From assembly GCF_001556045.1 (NCBI RefSeq), contig NZ_LSIC01000208.1, forward strand, positions 1 to 42,565: a stretch of DNA of 42,565 bases. Direction: 5' to 3'. A model generated the notes under the pieces. That model was not told the DNA's origin. It saw nothing but the letters and a program-made list of their open reading frames with translations, and did not search any database. The position numbers were made by a program, and so were the translations under genes. Of this stretch, positions 37,870-42,565 are shown one piece after another. The DNA is from Bradyrhizobium sp. CCH5-F6 (GTDB taxonomy: Bacteria; Pseudomonadota; Alphaproteobacteria; Rhizobiales; Xanthobacteraceae). Each line of letters opens with the position of its first letter. Positions within the stretch are counted from its first letter, which is position 1.

Positions 37870-38222
37870 GGCTTCCTCCGACTGGATATGAAGGCCCAGA
37901 GATCGCCGATCTGGTCGTCGCTGAGGATGTCGCCCCAGGGCGGCATCTTGTTGTTCTTGCCGTTCTTGACCGTGGTGACGAAGCGCGTCTCGTCGTCGGG
38001 GATGGCGCGCAGGTCGGGCGTGATGGTGCCCGAGTTCATCAGATTGGGCCCGTGGCAGTGTGAGCATTTCTCGGCATAGGTCGACTTGCCGTGGTCGATC
38101 CGCGCTTGCAGTGGATTGCCGCTTGCGTCGTCCGCGGCGCGAACGGTCGCCGCAAGCGCGACCGTCAGCACCGCGACGGTGGCGATCGTCGCCACCGTCC
38201 TGTGTGATACTTCTCTCAGCAT
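37866..38222 (-). CDS. Periplasmic cytochrome c, partner of the second PQQ dehydrogenase
   Basis: This cytochrome of about 118 residues has a signal peptide (TIATVAVLTVALAATVRA) and one haem site, CSHCH, with a probable Met ligand in NKMPPWGD. It is shorter than XoxG and resembles the cytochromes that serve ethanol-type quinoproteins. Its ATG at 38222 comes 10 bp after the dehydrogenase stop, and its stop overlaps the XoxJ-like start. It probably accepts electrons from the dehydrogenase encoded upstream. Confidence 0.9.
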   Translation of the reverse strand: MLREVSHRTVATIATVAVLTVALAATVRAADDASGNPLQARIDHGKSTYAEKCSHCHGPNLMNSGTITPDLRAIPDDETRFVTTVKNGKNNKMPPWGDILSDDQIGDLWAFISSRRKP

Positions 38223-38232
38223 CGTGCCGTGT

Positions 38233-39897
38233 TTACTGCTTGACCGCAAAGACCCACAGCGAGCCGCCGGGCGGCACCTTGGCAAGCCGCTCGTCGCCGG
38301 AGAACAGCGAGTAGACGCCGCCATAGCCGCTCGTCACCGCAACATACTGCACGCCGTCCTGCTGCCAGGTCACCGGCTGTCCCTCGATGCCGGACCCGGT
38401 CTGGAACTGCCAGAGCTTCTTGCCGGTGTCGGCGTCGAAGGCCTCGAACTCGCCGGTCAGCGCGCCCGTGAACACGACGCCGCCTGCGGTCGACAGCACG
38501 CCCGAGAAGCGCGGAATGTCGCTCGGCGCCTCCCATTTCGACTTGCCGGTCATGGGGTCGATGGCCTTGAGGTGGCCGCGCGGTCCGTCTCCGAACTCCC
38601 AGGGATCGGTCAGGTCCATGCCGAGATACCATTCACCCTGCTTGAAGGTGACGGGCTCCGCCTTGTACTTGCCGCCGAAGTTGAGCGTGTTGGCATAGGC
38701 GAGGCCGGTCTGCGGATTGAACGACATCGGCTCCCAGTTCTTGCCGCCGAGGATCGACGGATAGACCGTCACCTTCTTGCCCTCGCGCGCGTCCTTCGAA
38801 ACGTCGGTCTCGAGCGGACGTCCGGTCTTCATGTCGATCCCTGTCGCCCAGTTGACCTTCACGTACGGATTGGCTGCGAGCAGCTTGCCGTTGGTGCGGT
38901 CGAGCACGTAGAAGAAGCCGTTGCGGTTGGCGTTCATCAGCGTCTTGGTCGGCTTGCCCTCGACGTTCACATCGGCGAGCACCATCTCCGCCACGGCGTC
39001 GTAGTCGAACGGATTGTTCGGCGAGAACTGGTAGTGCCACTTGATCTTGCCGGTCTTGGGGTCCAACGCCAGCACGGAGCAGGTGTAGAGATTGTCGCCG
39101 GGACGCACCGCCGAATTGAACGGACCGGGATTGCCGGTGCCCCAATAGACCGTGTTCAGCTCCGGGTCATAAGAACCCGTGATCCAGGTCGAGCCGCCGC
39201 CGAGCTTCCAGGTGTCGCCCTTCCAGGTGTCGCCGCCGGGCTCGTCCGGCGAGGGGATCGAGTGGGTGCGCCAGAGGCGCTTGCCCGTCGCCGGGTCCCA
39301 GCCGTCGATGAAGCCGCGGGTGCCGAACTCGGCGCCGGAGACGCCGGTGATGACGACGCCGTCGGCAACCAGCGGGGCCACCGTCATCGAATAGCCTTCC
39401 TTGATGTCGGCTGCCTTCTGCCGCCACAGCTCCTTGCCGTTCTTCGCGTCGATTGCAATCACATGGGCATCGAGCGTCGTGCGGAACAATTTGCCTTCAT
39501 GGATCGCGACGCCGCGGTTGATGATGCCGCAACAGACGATTCTCGGCGTCTCGGCGGGATACTCGATCTTGCTCTTCCAGATCTGCTTGCCGGTCTTGGC
39601 ATCGACTGCCATGGTGGCATTGTGCGAGGTCACGTAGATGACGCCCTGATAGACAATGGGCTGCGATTCCTCGCTACGATCGTCATTGAAGCTGTAATTC
39701 CAGATCGGGACGAGGTTCTTGACCGTGTCCTTGTTGATCTGGTTCAGCGTCGAGAAGCGCTGGAGATGATAGCCCATTCCGTAATTGAGAACGTTCGACG
39801 TGTCGGTCGCACCCTTGACCAGCTGCTCGGTGGTTTGTGCATTTGCACAGGTTGACGCAAGCATGACGAGGCCTGCGGCCATCGCAAAGCGTTTCAT
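38233..39897 (-). CDS. PQQ-dependent alcohol dehydrogenase, ethanol (ExaA/PedH)-like with D-x-D motif
   Basis: The product is about 554 residues. The ATG at 39897 has GGGAGGAA upstream. A signal peptide ends in ANA. Active-site residues are the vicinal Cys122-Cys123 (IVCCGIINRG), Glu190 (GAEFG), Asn256 (GTGNPGPFN), Asp298 and Asp300 (NPFDYDAVAE), and Arg325 (NRNG). Asp300 is the residue position linked to lanthanide use in PedH-type enzymes. The SPNNPFDYD context resembles ethanol-type rather than methanol-type enzymes. It starts an operon with a cytochrome c and a XoxJ-like protein. The substrate is probably a short alcohol. Confidence 0.93.
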   Translation of the reverse strand: MKRFAMAAGLVMLASTCANAQTTEQLVKGATDTSNVLNYGMGYHLQRFSTLNQINKDTVKNLVPIWNYSFNDDRSEESQPIVYQGVIYVTSHNATMAVDAKTGKQIWKSKIEYPAETPRIVCCGIINRGVAIHEGKLFRTTLDAHVIAIDAKNGKELWRQKAADIKEGYSMTVAPLVADGVVITGVSGAEFGTRGFIDGWDPATGKRLWRTHSIPSPDEPGGDTWKGDTWKLGGGSTWITGSYDPELNTVYWGTGNPGPFNSAVRPGDNLYTCSVLALDPKTGKIKWHYQFSPNNPFDYDAVAEMVLADVNVEGKPTKTLMNANRNGFFYVLDRTNGKLLAANPYVKVNWATGIDMKTGRPLETDVSKDAREGKKVTVYPSILGGKNWEPMSFNPQTGLAYANTLNFGGKYKAEPVTFKQGEWYLGMDLTDPWEFGDGPRGHLKAIDPMTGKSKWEAPSDIPRFSGVLSTAGGVVFTGALTGEFEAFDADTGKKLWQFQTGSGIEGQPVTWQQDGVQYVAVTSGYGGVYSLFSGDERLAKVPPGGSLWVFAVKQ

Positions 39898-40016
39898 CCG
39901 TTCCTCCCAATATGCGCGCCTTTTGACGCTGCGACTGCAACACTCCGCCTGAAAGCAAAACACGTCAATACGAAAGTCGTAAGTGCCGTGCCGATATCGC
40001 TGGCGTGGTGCCGGTC

Positions 40017-40038
40017 ACCTTACGGAGACCTTACGCAG
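40017..40038. promoter_or_regulatory. Tandem 11-bp direct repeats, possible regulator site
   Basis: ACCTTACGGAG (40017-40027) is followed directly by ACCTTACGCAG (40028-40038), 10 of 11 bases identical. An 11-bp period is one helical turn, as expected for response regulators that bind side by side. CTTACG recurs on the other strand at 39978-39983, nearer the dehydrogenase. The regulator is unknown. Confidence 0.5.
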
Positions 40039-40163
40039 GCAGCTGCACTTGTGCGGAGACGCTGAGAAGTTCCGCGGTGCAAAGCAGTCCCGGGCGGCGC
40101 AAGTCGCCGGGCGGCACGGCCGGGTCTTCCGGGTTGTCGCGCGCACAAGTTGCAAGTCGGGAC

Positions 40164-40192
40164 TTGAACCAAGGTCCGCTTGCGGATTTATG
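40164..40192 (+). promoter_or_regulatory. Possible lanM promoter
   Basis: TTGAAC (40164-40169) is separated by 17 bases from TTTATG (40187-40192). A transcript would start near 40200, about 40 bases before the lanM ATG. The -35 overlaps the right arm of the palindrome CAAGTCGGGACTTG. The same TTGAAC hexamer occurs ahead of pqqA. Confidence 0.4.
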
Positions 40193-40239
40193 TCGTTTCT
40201 GCCCCCGTCGATTCGGGGCTCTTCGTCAGGGAGGTCCAG

Positions 40240-40632
40240 ATGATTTCGCGTCGTTCAATTGCCCTAGCGCTTACGATTGCATTGTCCGCCGGTCCGGCGT
40301 GGTCCGCCTCCGGCAACGCGGTCAAGTCGTTCGACACCGACAGTGACGGCACGCTCGATCTTGCCGAGGTGAAGAAGGCGGCCGCCGCAATGTTCGCAAA
40401 GCTCGATCCCGATCGAGACGGCACGCTTGATGCGCGCGAGTTGCGCGGACGGCTATCGGCGAAAGAGCTCGCTGCCGCCGATCCCGACCGCGACGGGACT
40501 CTCACGCTCGATGAATATCTGTCCGTGGTCGAGCAGCGATTCAACGCAGCGAATCCCGACAAGGACGGAACGCTTGATGCGAAGGAGCTGAACTCGCGCA
40601 CCGGCCGTGCCCTGCTGCGATTGTTGCGGTGA
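40240..40632 (+). CDS. lanM: Lanmodulin-like lanthanide-binding EF-hand protein
   Basis: This 130-residue protein has a signal peptide (RRSIALALTIALSAGPAWSA) and four EF-hand loops at 32-43, 56-67, 81-92 and 105-116. Loops are only 12-13 residues apart, the lanmodulin arrangement; calmodulin-like pairs are further apart. Loops 2-4 have proline in position 2 (DPDRDGT, DPDRDGT, NPDKDGT), the hallmark of lanmodulin. Loop 1 has threonine there (DTDSDGT), loop 3 has Thr in place of Asp at position 9, and loop 4 begins with Asn. AGGGAGGT precedes the ATG at 40240. It should bind lanthanides in the periplasm with high affinity. Confidence 0.92.
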   Translation: MISRRSIALALTIALSAGPAWSASGNAVKSFDTDSDGTLDLAEVKKAAAAMFAKLDPDRDGTLDARELRGRLSAKELAAADPDRDGTLTLDEYLSVVEQRFNAANPDKDGTLDAKELNSRTGRALLRLLR

Positions 40633-40777
40633 GCACCGCAATCGGAACCGACGTGACGATGGCCGCATCTGCGATCATTCTGGCCTGACGCTCGGGAACA
40701 TCGGGCTGCTCGGCCTGTTTTCTCCGCAACGTCCTGCCTGGCGCCGGGGCTGCGCGGCGGGAGAAGAGGAGATGCAG

Positions 40778-41107
40778 ATGAACACGAAACGTTCCGTTCT
40801 TGCTGCCTGCGCCATCCTGACATTAAGCGCCGGCGTCGCCGTCGCCGGCCCGTGCAACACTGGCAGCGCCAGCACCGACAAGGATGCTGGCTCTGGTCCT
40901 GTGACCGTGGGCTCCGCGCAATCGCACTCGTCCAGTTCAACGAGTGACGCTGGCCAGCATCCGCCGACCAGCACGATGAATCGTGCAAGCGGTGAAACGC
41001 CGGCTTCGTCCGAAGATGCGCAGCGGCAAATGCAGAGCGAGCCGACGGCGGCTCAGCGCGCCGAAGGTGCCAAGCCGAATGCCGTAACGGCCGACAAGGG
41101 CTGCTGA
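40778..41107 (+). CDS. Small exported Ser/Ala/Thr-rich protein
   Basis: The product is about 109 residues from the ATG at 40778, with GAGGAG six bases upstream; an ATG two codons earlier is too close to that site. A signal peptide (SVLAACAILTLSAGVAVAG) precedes a hydrophilic, probably disordered chain rich in Ser, Thr, Ala and Gln. Its only mature cysteines are near the start (GPCNTG) and at the C-terminus (DKGC), so they could form a disulphide or bind metal. It lies between lanM and pqqA on the same strand. The function is unknown. Confidence 0.7.
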   Translation: MNTKRSVLAACAILTLSAGVAVAGPCNTGSASTDKDAGSGPVTVGSAQSHSSSSTSDAGQHPPTSTMNRASGETPASSEDAQRQMQSEPTAAQRAEGAKPNAVTADKGC

Positions 41108-41261
41108 CGGCGCCGTTCTGTCGTTTCCGATTCGACGCGCGGTGCGTTGCACAAGCTGGTGTCGCGTTGGTCGTATTGACCAAGAGAGAACTGGCTTTGT
41201 CCGAGAGAGAAATGTTGCCGCGAAGAATCGACACAGACGCGCTAAGCGGTCGAATCGAGGC

Positions 41262-41290
41262 TTGAACTGCACTTGGCGCAGCCCTAGGTT
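41262..41290 (+). promoter_or_regulatory. Probable pqqA promoter
   Basis: TTGAAC (41262-41267), a 17-base spacer, and TAGGTT (41285-41290) make a reasonable housekeeping promoter. The predicted transcript start, near 41298, is about 35 bases before the pqqA ATG. The 225-bp gap to the gene upstream supports independent transcription of pqqA. Confidence 0.5.
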
Positions 41291-41332
41291 TTGGCCCGCG
41301 CGATGTCGCGCTCAGTACCTTGGGAGACCCGA

Positions 41333-41413
41333 ATGGCTTGGAAAGCTCCGAAGATCGTGGAAGTGCCGGTCGGCATGGAAATCAACATGTACGCCTGCGC
41401 TTCGCGCAAATAA
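41333..41413 (+). CDS. pqqA: PQQ precursor peptide PqqA
   Basis: This short gene encodes 26 residues, beginning MAWKAPKIVEVPVGMEIN and ending MYACASRK. PqqE, PqqF and related enzymes cross-link Glu16 and Tyr20 (E-x-x-x-Y) of the peptide to make the cofactor PQQ; both residues are in place. GGGAG precedes the ATG at the right distance. The rest of the pathway (pqqBCDE) is not adjacent: the next gene encodes a barrel protein. It is therefore an orphan or additional precursor copy that could raise PQQ supply for the dehydrogenases nearby. The match to the family is very specific. Confidence 0.93.
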   Translation: MAWKAPKIVEVPVGMEINMYACASRK

Positions 41414-41425
41414 GGCCGACGACCT

Positions 41426-41463
41426 GCCGCGGCTTCCTTGGCAAACGCCGCCGAAGCCGTGGC
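41426..41463 (+). terminator. Hairpin after pqqA
   Basis: GCCGCGGCTTC (41426-41436) pairs with GAAGCCGTGGC (41453-41463) over 11 positions with one G-U pair. It starts 13 bases after the pqqA stop. There is no T-run after it, so it may end transcription weakly or stabilise the very short pqqA message. Confidence 0.5.
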
Positions 41464-41633
41464 AGTGTCGGATCAGGGCCTCCCGTCGTTGAGCCTCGCA
41501 CTCTACTGCTGAAACGAAGCTGCGAGCCGTTTCAATCCTCTCGATGAAAATCCAGATCGCGATTTGCGGCTGTGTGTTACGCTGATGCCTCCTCAGCGCC
41601 GCATCAGGTGGCGCACGCCTTCGGGGGTATGGG

Positions 41634-42500
41634 ATGCGCGGCGGGGCTGGCAAGTTCGGGTTGGCGGTCGCATGCATGGCCGTGCTGGCACCAGCATGCG
41701 GCAGCGCCGAGGGCTTCGATACCGAGCACATCTTCGGCTTCATGATCGGCACCGATGTCGGCAATGTCGGCGAGCGCGAATTCCAGATCGAGACGACGGG
41801 GCGCTTCGGCAAAGGCGGGGTAACCTATCGCGCCCTCTCGCACGAGGTCGAGATCGAGGTGGTGCCACTGCCGAACTTTCGCATCGAGATCGGCGGCACC
41901 GCCAGCTTGCACGACATCACCGGCGTCCCTGAAATCGACGATCGCCGCCAGTTCAACTTCCAGGGCGCTTCGCTCGACCTGCGCTATCGCCTGCTCGACC
42001 GGGAGCGCGCGCCGTTTGGCGTCACCGTCGCCGCCGAGTTGCATGGCGAGCGCATCGACGAGACCAGCGGCGCCAAAGGGCGAATGTATGGCACTGAATT
42101 CACGCTGGCTTTCGACCGCGAGCTGGTTCCGAATTTCGTCATCGGTGCGCTCAATCTGATCTATCAGCCGGAATGGGCGCGCCTCGAGATGGCTGGGCAG
42201 TCCGAGAAGAGCTCGACGGTCGGCGCGGCGTTTGCCGGCCTGGTGCGCGTACGACCGAATCTTCTGCTCGGCGGGGAGATGCGCTATTTCAGGCAGTATG
42301 AGGGAATCGGCCTCGGTCAGTTCTCAGGGCAGGCCCTGTTCGCCGGCCCCACCGCCTACTTCCAGATCTCGGAGCGTTCGCGGCTGACCATGAGCTGGAG
42401 CATGCAAGCTTGGGGACGTCCAGCCGGATCGAGGGCCAATCTCGACCTCGTCAATTTCGAGCGGCATCAGGCACGTCTGGTATTTGGAGTTAACTTCTAG
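41634..42500 (+). CDS. Predicted outer-membrane beta-barrel protein of unknown function
   Basis: The product is 288 residues with a signal peptide (FGLAVACMAVLAPACGSA). The rest alternates polar and hydrophobic residues in segments like REFQIETTGRFGKGGVTYRALSHEVEIEVVP, FQGASLDLRYRLL and RLTMSWSMQAWG, and ends in phenylalanine (ARLVFGVNF), the usual barrel end signal. About ten to twelve strands can be guessed. GGGGGT precedes the ATG. It resembles the loose transporter/MetA-pathway group of small barrels. It lies 220 bp behind pqqA on the same strand; a role in letting a metal or organic ligand cross the outer membrane is speculation. Confidence 0.75.
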   Translation: MRGGAGKFGLAVACMAVLAPACGSAEGFDTEHIFGFMIGTDVGNVGEREFQIETTGRFGKGGVTYRALSHEVEIEVVPLPNFRIEIGGTASLHDITGVPEIDDRRQFNFQGASLDLRYRLLDRERAPFGVTVAAELHGERIDETSGAKGRMYGTEFTLAFDRELVPNFVIGALNLIYQPEWARLEMAGQSEKSSTVGAAFAGLVRVRPNLLLGGEMRYFRQYEGIGLGQFSGQALFAGPTAYFQISERSRLTMSWSMQAWGRPAGSRANLDLVNFERHQARLVFGVNF

Positions 42501-42518
42501 GACGGGATCTTTGATCTT

Positions 42519-42565
42519 CCCCCGATAAAGTGGACGGGTTAAGCGGCTTTTAGCTCCATCTCGAT
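42519..42565 (-). mobile_element. Probable edge of an insertion sequence with partial transposase end
   Basis: CCCCCGATAAAGTGGACGGG at 42519-42538 looks like the terminal inverted repeat of an IS3-type element, from memory. Directly behind it, on the minus strand, nine codons ending in TAA (42565-42539) read IEMELKAA, a plausible transposase C-terminus. The element continues outside the window, so neither its family nor its completeness can be checked. Confidence 0.45.

Larger units (their letters stand above)
39898..40239. promoter_or_regulatory. Divergent control region between the PQQ dehydrogenase and lanM
   Basis: A 342-bp gap without a gene separates two divergent units likely to respond to lanthanides. 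It contains tandem 11-bp repeats (40017-40038), an inverted CTTACG copy at 39978-39983, the palindrome CAAGTCGGGACTTG (40153-40166) and a promoter-like pair at 40164-40192. Confidence 0.5.

Noticed and set aside
38086..39855. 589-codon open frame antisense to the second PQQ dehydrogenase
   Set aside because: It covers the dehydrogenase and the cytochrome start on the wrong strand and has shadow-type composition.
1..42565. CRISPR arrays, tRNA and rRNA genes
   Set aside because: I saw no regularly spaced direct repeats and no tRNA-like or rRNA-like segments. A covariance-model search would be needed to exclude small RNAs.

Overview
The window looks like chromosomal DNA of an alphaproteobacterium, most likely Bradyrhizobium or a close relative. 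It is GC-rich, uses Shine-Dalgarno starts, and carries a glutathione-linked formaldehyde pathway, a HutF-type histidine pathway, a Bradyrhizobium-style BamA, and dispersed palindromic repeats of a kind I associate with Bradyrhizobium and Rhodopseudomonas. The genus is an inference; there is no rRNA or other marker here.

Region 1 (1-3.8 kb): a gene-poor left edge with three different inverted-repeat elements, a small exported protein, and a bamA gene without its usual rseP/lpxD neighbours. Region 2 (3.8-14.4 kb): a divergent histidine-utilisation locus. On the minus strand hutF, hutC, a three-gene NitT/TauT-type ABC transporter and an M20-family amidohydrolase follow one another, with stop/start overlaps at three of the five junctions. 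On the plus strand lie hutI, hutH and hutU. A perfect 20-bp palindrome between the two arms is the likely HutC operator. No HutG is present, and the M20 amidohydrolase is the candidate for the last step.

Region 3 (14.4-21.8 kb): mixed genes. These are a GGDEF/EAL protein, an acidic low-complexity protein, a small exported protein, tungstate-type tupA and tupB that converge and overlap, a 3-hydroxybutyryl-CoA dehydrogenase and a group III truncated haemoglobin.

Region 4 (22-34 kb): periplasmic C1/alcohol oxidation. A Rieske protein precedes a PQQ dehydrogenase. On the minus strand is an operon-like run xoxF, cytochrome c (xoxG), glutathione-dependent formaldehyde dehydrogenase and gfa, then a two-subunit molybdenum aldehyde oxidase and a small exported protein. 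An AraC-type regulator is divergent from xoxF. Region 5 (34-36.7 kb): an HD-GYP protein and an orphan TctC/Bug-type binding protein.

Region 6 (36.9-42.5 kb): a second PQQ dehydrogenase/cytochrome c/XoxJ-like operon (minus strand) diverges from a plus-strand series: lanmodulin (lanM), a small exported protein, a 26-residue pqqA, and an outer-membrane barrel protein. The last bases look like the edge of an insertion sequence.

Taken together, regions 4 and 6 read as a lanthanide-dependent methanol/alcohol oxidation island. All three PQQ dehydrogenases carry the second active-site aspartate (D-x-D) linked to lanthanide use, and lanmodulin and a PQQ precursor peptide gene lie nearby. Formaldehyde would be handled by Gfa and the glutathione-dependent dehydrogenase; S-formylglutathione hydrolase and formate dehydrogenase are not in the window.
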